Source of the DNA: an uncultured Ectothiorhodospiraceae bacterium
Lineage (GTDB): Bacteria; Pseudomonadota; Gammaproteobacteria; UBA9214
Assembly: GCA_947259415.1 (NCBI GenBank)
Contig: CAMYMI010000025.1
Location: 1-33,004, forward strand
Direction of reading: 5' to 3'
DNA length: 33,004 bases
Shown: positions 23,695 to 30,604 of the stretch, one piece after another
How the letters are laid out: each line of letters opens with the position of its first letter
How positions within the stretch are numbered: position 1 is the stretch's first letter
Made by a program: the position numbers and the translations under genes
Notes under the pieces: model-generated
What the model saw: the letters and a program-made list of their open reading frames with translations, nothing else
The model's database searches: none
Told to the model about the DNA's origin: nothing

Positions 23695-24798
23695 ATGCGT
23701 ATCCTGCTGTTGTCCGCCTATGACGCGCACAGTCACCGGCGTTGGCGCGAGGGCCTGGTGTCGGCCTTCCCGGATCGGGACTGGAGTGTGCTCACGCTGC
23801 CGCCGCGTCATTTCAACTGGCGCATCCGTGGCAACAGTCTCAGCTGGGCCTTTGCCGAGCGTGAGCGCCTCGAGCAACCCTGGGACCTGCTGATCGCCAC
23901 CTCCATGACAGACCTGGCCACCCTGAAGGGGCTGGTGCCGGGGCTGGCGCCGATACCGACCCTGGTGTATTGCCACGAGAACCAGTTCGCCTACCCGGCC
24001 GGGCGTGAGGCGGCCGCGCGTCTCGAGCCGCGCATGGTTAACCTCTATTCCGTGTTGGTCGCAGACCGGGTGGTGTTCAATTCCGCACACAACCGCGACT
24101 CGTTGCTAGCCGGGGTGCAGGCCTTGCTGGACAAGATGCCGGACGCGGTGCCGCCGGGGATCGCCGAGCAGATCAGCGCGCGCAGTTGCATCCTGCCGGT
24201 GCCGCTGGAGGGGCAATGGTTTTCCGGACAGTCACCCAGGCCCGGGGCGGATGCGCCCTTTACCATTGTCTGGAACCATCGCTGGGAATACGACAAGGCG
24301 CCGGAGCGCCTGTTTCACGCGCTTCTGCAACTACACAGGGCGGGTGTCGAGTTCAGGGTGCACGTCATCGGTCAGCAGTTCCGCGAGGTACCACCGGTGT
24401 TCGCCGAGATGCAGCGGGCACTCGAGGGATGCATCGGGGAGTGGGGCATGGTCAGGGATGCAAAAAACTACCGCGCGCTGCTGCGGCAGTCGCACGTCGT
24501 ATTGTCCACGGCCCTGCATGAGTTCCAGGGTCTGGCGGTACTCGAGGCCGTGGCCTCCGGTTGCATCCCGATGGTACCTGACCGGCTGGCCTACCCGGAA
24601 TGGCTTGGCCCGGAATACCGCTACCCCTCGTCGCCTGCAGAAGCCGAGCAGGAAAGCGGGGAGATCGCCCGGCGTCTTGCGCTGCTTGCTGAACAGTATG
24701 ACCGGGGTGCACTGCCGCCGGCGCCGGATGTCTCCGGCCTGTCCTGGTCACGCCTCAAGCCGGCCTATGCGGCCGAGTTCGGGCGCCTGCTGCTCTGA
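23695..24798 (+). CDS. tRNA-queuosine mannosyltransferase-like glycosyltransferase (DUF3524)
   Basis: 367 residues. The N-terminal half is the DUF3524 domain: MRILLLSAYDAHSHRRWREGL, ATSMTDLATLKGL at about 68-80, and YCHENQFAYP at 92-101. The C-terminal half is a GT4-like domain with WNHRWEYDKAPE, then LSTALHEFQGLAVLEAVASGCIP, the ExxxxxxE donor-binding pattern of GT-B glycosyltransferases. The vertebrate relative GTDC1 adds mannose to queuosine in tRNA-Asp; whether bacterial relatives do the same is not established by this sequence. It starts immediately after the intergenic repeats with a weak ribosome-binding site. The family call is strong. Confidence 0.88.
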   Translation: MRILLLSAYDAHSHRRWREGLVSAFPDRDWSVLTLPPRHFNWRIRGNSLSWAFAERERLEQPWDLLIATSMTDLATLKGLVPGLAPIPTLVYCHENQFAYPAGREAAARLEPRMVNLYSVLVADRVVFNSAHNRDSLLAGVQALLDKMPDAVPPGIAEQISARSCILPVPLEGQWFSGQSPRPGADAPFTIVWNHRWEYDKAPERLFHALLQLHRAGVEFRVHVIGQQFREVPPVFAEMQRALEGCIGEWGMVRDAKNYRALLRQSHVVLSTALHEFQGLAVLEAVASGCIPMVPDRLAYPEWLGPEYRYPSSPAEAEQESGEIARRLALLAEQYDRGALPPAPDVSGLSWSRLKPAYAAEFGRLLL

Positions 24799-25455
24799 TC
24801 AGTAGCTGCGGCTCCAGCCGGGACCGAAACCACGGTAGTGCCGGTAGCCGGGCCCGTAGGCATAATCGTATCCATGGCGGGGCCGCAGGTTTTGATGGTA
24901 CTCCCGGCGCTGCTCGGCCGCCTGCTGCTGCCAGTCGCTGCGCACCCGGTTCCATTGGCGGCGCGCCTCTGATTCGGGATTGTTCCACCAGCGGCGGGCG
25001 CTGCGATAACGTTTCATGGCATCCTGGCGCGCCTGCATCTGTGCCTTTCTGAGTTGACGCATACGGTCCATGCGGTCAGTCCGGCGGGTAAAGCGACGGG
25101 TTGCGGGCCGTTCCGTAGCGGACTCTGCCTCGGCGGGCGCGGCCTGATCCGTGGCGGGCTCTGCCTGTGCGGCTGCGGCCTGTTCCGTTGCGGGCTCTGC
25201 CTGGGCGGGCGCGGCCGGCTCCATGGCAGGCTCTGCTTGTGCGGGTGCCACCGCTGCGGGCACCGCCTGTATGGGTGCCGCCGGTGCGGGCACTGCCTGT
25301 ATGGGTGCTGCCGGTGCGGGCACTGCCTGGATGGGTGCTGCCTGTAGGTACGGTGCCTGGGCAGCCGTTTCGGCCCATACGCTGCCTGCCGCGCCGGTCA
25401 GTGCCATACTGATCAGCACGACGAGCGCCGGCCGTCTTGTGTTTCCTGTTGTCAT
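24799..25455 (-). CDS. Secreted Ala/Pro/Gln-repeat protein with Tyr/Gly tail
   Basis: 218 residues from ATG 25455, which has GGAGG 7 bases upstream (a frame from 25512 adds 19 residues without signal-like character). Residues 1-28 are a signal peptide ending SVWA. Then come three 10-residue repeats APIQAVPAPA (40-69) and four 12-residue repeats AxAQAEPATEQA (70-117), then an Arg/Gln/Met-rich basic helical stretch (120-190), and a Tyr/Gly/His-rich tail (GYDYAYGPGYRHYRGFGPGW). The architecture suggests an envelope-anchored or sulfur-globule-like structural protein, but no family is recognised. It lies convergent with the mannosyltransferase gene: the two stop codons are adjacent. Confidence 0.75.
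   Translation of the reverse strand: MTTGNTRRPALVVLISMALTGAAGSVWAETAAQAPYLQAAPIQAVPAPAAPIQAVPAPAAPIQAVPAAVAPAQAEPAMEPAAPAQAEPATEQAAAAQAEPATDQAAPAEAESATERPATRRFTRRTDRMDRMRQLRKAQMQARQDAMKRYRSARRWWNNPESEARRQWNRVRSDWQQQAAEQRREYHQNLRPRHGYDYAYGPGYRHYRGFGPGWSRSY
25105..25338 (-). repeat. In-gene tandem repeats (3 x 30 bp, 4 x 36 bp)
   Basis: Positions 25249-25338 encode three 10-residue units of near-identical DNA. Positions 25105-25248 encode four more divergent 12-residue units. Both are within the Pro/Ala/Gln-rich secreted protein. The near-identity of the 30-bp units implies recent expansion. Confidence 0.85.
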
Positions 25456-25549
25456 TTTTTTACCTCCGATGGCTGTTTGCCGGAATACCAAACGATCCGG
25501 CTGTTGTTTCACCTGCTGCTAAGTCTAGGCCTACACGATCGTCGGAACA

Positions 25550-25563
25550 TTGACGTATGTCAA
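25550..25563. promoter_or_regulatory. Candidate FNR/Dnr-family operator TTGACGTATGTCAA
   Basis: TTGAC-N4-GTCAA fits the TTGAY-N4-RTCAA consensus of FNR/FixK/Dnr regulators with perfect symmetry. It is about 100 bp upstream of both divergent genes: the repeat protein (start 25455) and the alpha/beta hydrolase (start 25660). One site of this type can occur by chance, so the assignment is tentative. Confidence 0.45.
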
Positions 25564-25659
25564 TCCTGTCCGTGTCCTTACCGGCCCGGCTTGCAGCGCG
25601 TGGCACGGCCGACTACGGTCAGTCTATATGGATGAGCAACTGAATCGGGTTATCAAACA

Positions 25660-26541
25660 ATGACATCGGCCAGATCGGCGCACACACATGGCAAGCATTC
25701 GCCCCAGCGGCCGCTCCCGCTGGCTTTGCGGGGCATGCGCTTGCTGTTTTCCCGGCTGGGACCCGTGCTGCCCAGCCTGCTGGGGCGTTGGGCCTATCGC
25801 TTGTGGTTCCGGACCCGGCGTTTTCCCGAGCCGGCTGCCGGCAAACAGGCCATCCGCCACGCGTGGCACAGCACCCTGCAACTGGACGAGATTCCGGTCG
25901 CCGTCTATTCCTGGGGGCAGGGACCGGTGGTGCTGTTCGTGCACGGCTGGTCGGGGCGCGGCAGCCAGGCGGCGGCCTTGGTTGAACCCCTGACAGGTGC
26001 AGGCTACCGGGTGGTATCGGTGGATGCCCCCGGGCATGGCAACACGCCGGGTGACCGGACCACCCTGTTTGAATGCGCCGCCGTGTTGCAGGCGGTCGCC
26101 GCGGAGCAGGGTCCCGTGTACGCGGCAGTGAGCCATTCCTTCGGCGGGATGGTGCTCGCCTATGCCATGCGCCACGGCATGACGGTCGAGCGGGTGGTCA
26201 TGATCAGTCCGCCGGCCGACCTGGAGTTTCTGCTCGACAGTTTCGGTCAGCTGCTGGCCATGCCGGTAGCGGTGCGTGCCGTGTTGCAACGCAAACTGGA
26301 ACAGCGTTTCGATGACAGCCTCATGGAGCGGGTCTCCACCGTGCGCAATGTCGGGGCACTTTCCGTGCCGGCCCTGGTCCTGCATGACGAGAACGATGAC
26401 AGCGTTCCCTTGCAGCAGGGCGAGCGGGTCGCCGCGGCCTGGGCAGGCGCCCGGTTCCTGAAAACCCGGGGTCTGGGTCACAGCCGCATCCTGCGCGACC
26501 CCGAAACACTCAAGACGGTTGTCGATTTCATCAAGGGCTGA
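25660..26541 (+). CDS. Alpha/beta hydrolase
   Basis: 293 residues. The oxyanion-hole motif is VLFVHGWSGRGSQ at about 91-103, the nucleophile elbow SHSFGG places Ser160 at the active site, the acid is likely in HDENDDSVP, and the His in GLGHSRIL. This is a complete catalytic triad for an esterase/hydrolase fold. The first 65 residues carry a hydrophobic stretch (LRGMRLLFSRLGPVLPSLLG) that may anchor the enzyme or be a weak signal. No specific substrate is suggested by the sequence. It is followed by sixA 56 bp downstream on the same strand. Confidence 0.9.
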   Translation: MTSARSAHTHGKHSPQRPLPLALRGMRLLFSRLGPVLPSLLGRWAYRLWFRTRRFPEPAAGKQAIRHAWHSTLQLDEIPVAVYSWGQGPVVLFVHGWSGRGSQAAALVEPLTGAGYRVVSVDAPGHGNTPGDRTTLFECAAVLQAVAAEQGPVYAAVSHSFGGMVLAYAMRHGMTVERVVMISPPADLEFLLDSFGQLLAMPVAVRAVLQRKLEQRFDDSLMERVSTVRNVGALSVPALVLHDENDDSVPLQQGERVAAAWAGARFLKTRGLGHSRILRDPETLKTVVDFIKG

Positions 26542-26597
26542 CCGCGGGACCTCTGCGCTTGGTATTGGTGCCATGCGCGCGTTATCCTGACCACGCT

Positions 26598-27080
26598 ATG
26601 AAGCTTTATCTCGTGCAACACGGTGAGGCAGTGGCCAAGGAAGTCGACCCGGAACGCCCCCTGAGTGAGCAGGGTCGACGCGACGTGCAGGCCATGGCCA
26701 CGTTGCTGGCAGCCTCCGGTGTGCGCGTCGAACGCGTCTGGCACAGTGGTAAGCTGCGCGCGCAGCAGACCGCACAACTACTGGCCAGCAAGCTGCTGGC
26801 CTCTGGCAAGGTGGAGGCGGTTGACGGTATCCGTCCGAATGACCCGGTTGAGGCGTTTATTGCGGATGCCGACGTCTGGGAGCAGGACACCCTGGTGGTT
26901 GGCCACCTGCCGTTCATGTCGCGGCTGGTCTCGCTGCTGGTGATGGGTGACCCGCAGCGGGATGTCGTGGACTATCACCCCGGCAGTGTGGCCTGCCTGG
27001 AACGGCGTGATGCCGACACCTGGATGCTGGCGTGGATGCTCCGCCCCGATATGCTGGGTACGGGTGCCGATAAGGCATGA
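26598..27080 (+). CDS. sixA: Phosphohistidine phosphatase SixA
   Basis: 160 residues from ATG 26598 (an earlier in-frame start at 26559 does not fit the family). It belongs to the histidine phosphatase superfamily: the N-terminal motif is QHGE with His8 as phosphate acceptor (Gln where most members have Arg, as in some SixA proteins), then SEQGRRDV, SGKLRAQQTA and the second His in VVGHLPFMSRL. Short branch I proteins of this size remove phosphate from histidine on phosphotransfer proteins. It is transcribed together with the small gene downstream, 16 bp away. Confidence 0.88.
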   Translation: MKLYLVQHGEAVAKEVDPERPLSEQGRRDVQAMATLLAASGVRVERVWHSGKLRAQQTAQLLASKLLASGKVEAVDGIRPNDPVEAFIADADVWEQDTLVVGHLPFMSRLVSLLVMGDPQRDVVDYHPGSVACLERRDADTWMLAWMLRPDMLGTGADKA

Positions 27081-27096
27081 ACCCGGAAACGTACCC

Positions 27097-27348
27097 ATGA
27101 GCCTGCGCGGAATTGTCCCACCTGATCCGGAAACCGGTGTCTCCCAGGTGCGCTTTGCGGTGATCTTCACACCGCGCCAGAATCGCAAGCGCTATCCGGC
27201 CGGCTGTGTCGAGATCTTCGAAACCCGCGAGGCGGCGCTGGTTGCGGCCGATCCGACAAACAAGCGCCACGCGGCGCGCGTGGTCGGCCCCTCCAAGTCC
27301 TCCGAGGGGCAGTACCTGTATTACCTACTGGAGTGGCTGGAGTCGTAG
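27097..27348 (+). CDS. Small conserved protein of unknown function
   Basis: 83 residues from ATG 27097, MSLRGIVPPDPETGVSQVRF..., ending LLEWLES. It is basic in the middle (PRQNRKRYPAGC) with one Cys. No signal peptide. The close spacing (16 bp) after sixA suggests one transcript and possibly linked function. I do not recognise a family. A long upstream reading in the same frame overlaps sixA and is not supported. Confidence 0.65.
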   Translation: MSLRGIVPPDPETGVSQVRFAVIFTPRQNRKRYPAGCVEIFETREAALVAADPTNKRHAARVVGPSKSSEGQYLYYLLEWLES

Positions 27349-27607
27349 TGTCAGTGCTGTTAAGCAAACAGTAATATTACTAAGTAATCTGCTTGACTGT
27401 TTAATTGCAGTTGTATGACATGACACCGTTTTAGCAATGTATTGATCCATGTCATTTGTTATCCATTGCCATCCTTGTATGATCCATCCGCATCATTACT
27501 GTCAGTATGCAGTACGACGGTAATTTAAGCTCCACCAGCTATCATCTGCACGTCTGCAAATTGCTCGACCGCTGGGGGATAAAACTACAACCAAAGGGAG
27601 GGGTGAA

Positions 27608-29218
27608 ATGAGCATTATCCAAGGACTCAAATTAGCGGTACCGCTACTATTCTTGCTCACCATGGCGGGCTGTGGCGATGATGGCGATACTGGACCTGCC
27701 GGCCCTGCTGGCGCCGATGGTGCCGACGGAGCTGACGGAGCTGACGGAGCTGACGGAGCTGACGGGGTTACGCGGGCCTTGCCCACGCTGCAAGGCCACA
27801 TTCCGACCGACCCGGAACCGCAATTCCATACACTGGATGACAGGATCCTGCCCTACGATGTACAGGCCGCCTATAACGACACCACGTTCTTCTGGCGGCT
27901 CTCCTACCGGGGGCCCGAAGAAAAGCGCCACGAATACATCCGCTTCACCAATGGTGCCTGGCAGCGTGAGGGTGGTGACCGTCGTGACGCCCAGGCGACC
28001 ATCGATGGCGATGCCCAACAGGGCGATCTCACAGTCAACTCGACGATCTACGAGCAGCGCACGTCGATCATGATCAACGATCCGCTCGGCGCGACTAATG
28101 TCGACGGCTTCGGCGAGTTCGGATGCTTCCTGGCCTGTCACGACGTGAGTCGCCACATGCCGGAATGGACCTCCACTTCCGGGCATGACACCAAATATAT
28201 CGACCCGGCAGATGCCGGCAGCCCCAGCGGAACCCCCGTCCTGGATCTCTGGCACTGGCGGGCGGCCCGCAGCAATCCTATCGGCCGGTCTGACGACCAG
28301 AACATCCTGTCGCTGGCCTTCGTCGACAGCACCAGCGGTGACGATGGCGGTCGCAAGGGTGATGCTGGCCAATCGGTGTTCGCCTCGCAGAATATCGTTG
28401 GCGGCAATCCGGAGTTTGTCCTGGACCCGGGTACGACCTCAGGCAAGTTTGCCTTCAAATGGGACGACTTCTGGACCACGCCGTTCTACTACATGACCCG
28501 ACCGGATGCCGAGCAGATCGGACCCCTGGCGCCGAACCCGGTGCAGATGGCCTGGGCCGATGCCGCCACCCTGGGATACCTGGCGAGCGAAGGGGACACC
28601 GTGCCGCGGCGTATCCTGCGTGCCGGTGCGGGCAGCCGTGCGGACATCACCGCCTTCGGTACCGAGTTCAATCCCGAGACGCCTGACAGTTCCTACGGGG
28701 TCTGGAACGTGCAGATTCAGCGCGCCCTGGATACCCTCAACCCTGATGATATCGCCATGGTGAGTGGTAACACCTACGAGGCCGGGTTCGAGGTGCATCT
28801 GTGGGAATACACCACGCGTGATCATTACGTGTCCTTCCCCGTGACCGTCTCCCTCGGCACTGGCACGGGCGATATCGATGCCGTAGACCTTACTGGCATA
28901 ATTTTCGGGGGACCGGAGAGTGCCCTTGCCATCAACTGGGAGGTGATTCCCAAGACGCGGCTGAACCTGTTCCAGCCGGGCATCACCAGCTGGGAGTTCC
29001 TGACTGGCGCGAACGCGGGCAAGACCTATCTCGATGCCCAGGGCGTGGCGGTTGACCAGGCGCATGGCGGCTCCGGTTCGGTCCTCGCAGGAGAGGCCTG
29101 CGTGTCATGCCACAACGTGCGCTCCACAGATCCTGCACCACCGTTGTTCGATGCCGGTGCCATGGAGGATCTGGCCGAGCAGCGCGGCGGGATCTGGGAA
29201 AATACCCCCGTTCAATAG
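27608..29218 (+). CDS. Heme c lipoprotein with collagen-like repeats and ethylbenzene-dehydrogenase-like domain
   Basis: 536 residues, with GGGAGGGG ahead of ATG 27608. A lipobox (MAGC, Cys22) predicts a lipid anchor. Residues 29-53 are collagen-like G-x-x triplets (GPAGPAGADGADGADG...). A large soluble domain follows with the look of the heme-binding DOMON/ethylbenzene-dehydrogenase gamma type. Two cysteine heme motifs are seen: C173-FLA-C177-H178, a CX3CH form, and C498-VS-C501-H502 (CVSCH) near the C-terminus. These suggest an outer-membrane electron carrier on a flexible stalk. No partner enzyme is in the window. The gene is followed by a hairpin and a rho-independent terminator. Confidence 0.82.
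   Translation: MSIIQGLKLAVPLLFLLTMAGCGDDGDTGPAGPAGADGADGADGADGADGADGVTRALPTLQGHIPTDPEPQFHTLDDRILPYDVQAAYNDTTFFWRLSYRGPEEKRHEYIRFTNGAWQREGGDRRDAQATIDGDAQQGDLTVNSTIYEQRTSIMINDPLGATNVDGFGEFGCFLACHDVSRHMPEWTSTSGHDTKYIDPADAGSPSGTPVLDLWHWRAARSNPIGRSDDQNILSLAFVDSTSGDDGGRKGDAGQSVFASQNIVGGNPEFVLDPGTTSGKFAFKWDDFWTTPFYYMTRPDAEQIGPLAPNPVQMAWADAATLGYLASEGDTVPRRILRAGAGSRADITAFGTEFNPETPDSSYGVWNVQIQRALDTLNPDDIAMVSGNTYEAGFEVHLWEYTTRDHYVSFPVTVSLGTGTGDIDAVDLTGIIFGGPESALAINWEVIPKTRLNLFQPGITSWEFLTGANAGKTYLDAQGVAVDQAHGGSGSVLAGEACVSCHNVRSTDPAPPLFDAGAMEDLAEQRGGIWENTPVQ
27725..27765 (+). repeat. 9-bp tandem repeat GACGGAGCT, four copies plus partial
   Basis: Units at 27725, 27734, 27743 and 27752, then GACGGGGTT. 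They encode the Asp-Gly-Ala part of the collagen-like stalk. Copy number may vary between strains by slippage in steps of three residues. Confidence 0.85.
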
Positions 29219-29338
29219 ATGCTGTTAGGACTTACCTGTAACGACTAACCGGTCGCTCGAGATGCCGCCCCTGCCGGGGCGGTATCTCATCTGAGCGATC
29301 AGATACGGCAATTTTTAGGCCGATGATTGCATTTCTCA

Positions 29339-29368
29339 AACCCCGCACCAGCGGGGTTTTCTGTTTTT
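29339..29368 (+). terminator. Rho-independent terminator after the heme lipoprotein
   Basis: AACCCCGC-acca-GCGGGGTT (29339-29358) followed by TTCTGTTTTT. A second hairpin without a T tail, CCGCCCC-tgcc-GGGGCGG, is just upstream at 29265-29282. Nearly the same terminator recurs at 30103 and 30784. Confidence 0.85.
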
Positions 29369-29382
29369 AAATCAATCAACTA

Positions 29383-29441
29383 GGATGTCAGGGCGCATTT
29401 TCTCCTTATAATCAGGATGAAATGTGCTCCGACACGGTTTT
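29383..29441 (+). repeat. 59-bp block related to 30842-30900
   Basis: Follows the first terminator. Without gaps about 38 of 59 positions match the block that follows the third terminator, starting GTCA and ending GTTTT. Both carry TGTG near their right ends. Duplicated intergenic DNA, role unknown. Confidence 0.5.
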
Positions 29442-29541
29442 ATTGTGGCATGGAGGTCCTAGCTGGGTTCGAAAAATTTAACTTAGAAAATAGCAAGTTA
29501 AGAAGGTCAGGAGGGGTTGAGAAAGGACGACAGTCAACATA

Positions 29542-29570
29542 TTGACAGGCGAGAGGGATTGTTCTAGTGT
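29542..29570 (+). promoter_or_regulatory. Possible sigma-70 promoter for the first Tat peptide
   Basis: TTGACA at 29542-29547, a 17-base spacer, then TAGTGT at 29565-29570. The -10 box is weak (three of six). The two palindromes lie directly downstream, where a bound repressor could block transcription. Confidence 0.35.
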
Positions 29571-29576
29571 TTAAAG

Positions 29577-29608
29577 TGTACTAGTACAACAATAAATTGA
29601 CGCGTCAA
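29577..29608. promoter_or_regulatory. Two 12-bp palindromes centred 20 bp apart
   Basis: TGTACTAGTACA (29577-29588) and TTGACGCGTCAA (29597-29608) are both perfect palindromes. Their centres are about two helical turns apart, so regulators would sit on the same face of the DNA. They end 30 bp before ATG 29639. The sequences of the two palindromes differ, which argues against two equal sites for one regulator. Confidence 0.4.
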
Positions 29609-29638
29609 TAGGATGACTACGTCAATGAGGATGACAAA

Positions 29639-29845
29639 ATGGACAAGACCAATAAGTCACGAAGGCAATTTCTCAAGACTACCGCATACGTTGCACCTGC
29701 CATTTTGACTCTGAAAGCAGCGCCTGCTTTAGCTCAGTGTGGTTCGCCACCAACTAATTGTGAGCCTGACGACACCAACGGTGAAGTTGAATTCATCATG
29801 AATTCCAATAGTTCATATAGTAAATATCAAAAACTACCCTACTAG
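29639..29845 (+). CDS. Small Tat-signal peptide protein, copy 1
   Basis: 68 residues; a GAGG ribosome-binding site precedes ATG 29639. Residues 1-32 are a twin-arginine signal: R8-R9-QFLK, then the hydrophobic AYVAPAILTL and PALA, with cleavage expected before Gln33. The mature part would be only about 36 residues, acidic and polar, with two Cys (33CGSPPTNC41 region) and a Tyr/Ser-rich C-terminus ending YSKYQKLPY. Copy 2 shares the signal almost residue for residue but has a different tail. The protein is too small for an enzyme; a peptide, a partner subunit or a substrate of a modifying system are options. No function is known to me. Confidence 0.75.
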   Translation: MDKTNKSRRQFLKTTAYVAPAILTLKAAPALAQCGSPPTNCEPDDTNGEVEFIMNSNSSYSKYQKLPY

Positions 29846-29935
29846 GTACCGAGTCACGGGTGAACAGGCATTTCGGACTAGATGACGAGTAATTAACTGA
29901 CCTGTAGGTTGATCTGCCCGCATTTGCCCTTGCGG

Positions 29936-30004
29936 CAACCGACTGAATCAGCCTTCTGCAGTGTACGGTTGAGAATGAACAAAAACCCGAGCTTCTGACT
30001 CGGG
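29936..30004 (+). other. Conserved 3' UTR hairpins, copy 1
   Basis: Hairpin one pairs CAACCG-ACTG (29936-29945) with CAGT-gta-CGGTTG (29959-29971), a 10-bp stem with a 3-base bulge. Hairpin two pairs CCCGAG (29986-29991) with CTCGGG (29999-30004) around CTTCTGA. Copy 2 keeps the outer stem with G-U substitutions (CAGCCG/TGGTTG) and the second hairpin with one mismatch. This looks like selected RNA structure. No known riboswitch or sRNA family is recognised. Confidence 0.5.
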
Positions 30005-30102
30005 CCTGACGCTACCGTTTCTGGTATTCCAGCCAGGACATATGGCGATAAACAGGCGTGATATTGAGTACGGCCATTTTTTTCAGGTAGTCGACCTTCA
30101 CG

Positions 30103-30130
30103 AACCCCGCACCAGCGGGGTTTTTTGTTT
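30103..30130 (+). terminator. Rho-independent terminator after Tat peptide copy 1
   Basis: AACCCCGC-acca-GCGGGGTT followed by TTTTGTTT. The stem and loop are identical to the terminator at 29339. Confidence 0.85.
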
Positions 30131-30248
30131 ATATGGGGAGGTCTGGTGTTGGCCGGTCTCGGAAATCCGCTGGAAGAATTCCGCAGTATAGCTACTCAGA
30201 TGACCGGGTACGGCCCCTTACGGATAATTAACATTTACTAGACAAGAC

Positions 30249-30277
30249 TTGACATAAGGTACGGATTATTATAGATT
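30249..30277 (+). promoter_or_regulatory. Possible sigma-70 promoter for Tat peptide copy 2
   Basis: A consensus TTGACA (30249-30254), 17-base spacer and TAGATT (30272-30277). It lies about 50 bp before ATG 30330 and after the terminator of copy 1, so copy 2 is probably transcribed independently. Confidence 0.45.
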
Positions 30278-30329
30278 AATACTCGCAGAGATGCCTGTGA
30301 AGGAAATGATTCATCAGGAGGATGACGAA

Positions 30330-30515
30330 ATGGACAAGAGCAAAATATCAAGAAGGCAATTTCTCAAGACAACCGCATACGTTGCACCTGCCATTTTAAC
30401 CCTGAAAGCGATGCCTGCTTTAGCTCAACCTGGTTCGAACGGCAACGATCAGCCCATCGAATTAGAATACGAAACACGTAGTGAGTATCAAAATCTCATG
30501 TCCGATATGCACTAA
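30330..30515 (+). CDS. Small Tat-signal peptide protein, copy 2
   Basis: 61 residues from ATG 30330, preceded by AGGAGG at a 7-base spacing. The twin-arginine signal is R8-R9-QFLKTTAYVAPAILTLKA, then MPALA. The predicted mature part (from Gln33) has about 29 residues, no Cys, and is acidic (QPIELEYETRSEYQNL). Both copies end with a short (K/E)YQ(K/N)L motif and a preceding acidic-hydrophobic E-F/L pair, so a weak C-terminal signature may be conserved. The start at 30330 matches copy 1 exactly in position relative to the signal. Its tail lacks the Cys pair of copy 1, so that pair is not essential to the family. Confidence 0.75.
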   Translation: MDKSKISRRQFLKTTAYVAPAILTLKAMPALAQPGSNGNDQPIELEYETRSEYQNLMSDMH

Positions 30516-30604
30516 AGCAGGTGAATAAGTACTTCGATCTAGACGACGACTGGTTAATAAGCACTAGGCCCTAAAGGTTGGCCTGTTTACATATGATCTT
30601 GCGG

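Larger units (their letters stand above)
29219..29638. other. Intergenic region between heme lipoprotein and first Tat peptide
   Basis: 420 bp with no gene. It has a GC-rich hairpin without a T tail (29261-29286), a terminator (29339-29368), a 59-bp block related to 30842-30900, a possible promoter (29542-29570) and two 12-bp palindromes (29577-29608). Each is listed separately where supported. Confidence 0.7.
29846..30329. other. Intergenic region after Tat peptide copy 1
   Basis: 484 bp, no gene. It holds a structured 3' region (29936-30004), a terminator (30103-30130) and a candidate promoter (30249-30277). The left two-thirds is related to 30516-30810. A possible upstream ATG at 30291 in frame with copy 2 would add 13 residues and is less likely than ATG 30330. 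Confidence 0.7.

Noticed and set aside
25624-26574. 316-codon open frame opposite the alpha/beta hydrolase
   Set aside because: It is antisense to a gene with a complete catalytic triad, lacks a ribosome-binding site, and has His/Gln/Arg-rich composition typical of antisense frames in GC-rich genes.
27725-27765. Short tandem repeat considered as CRISPR
   Set aside because: Nine-base direct units without spacers, in frame and coding for a collagen-like stalk.
27647-28372. 241-codon minus-strand frame
   Set aside because: It is antisense to the heme lipoprotein; its Ser/Val repeats are the reverse translation of the collagen-like repeats.
29924-29938. Alternative hairpin TTGCC/GGCAA overlapping the first 3' UTR stem, suggestive of an attenuator
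   Set aside because: The stem is not kept in the second copy, so a conserved switch is not supported.
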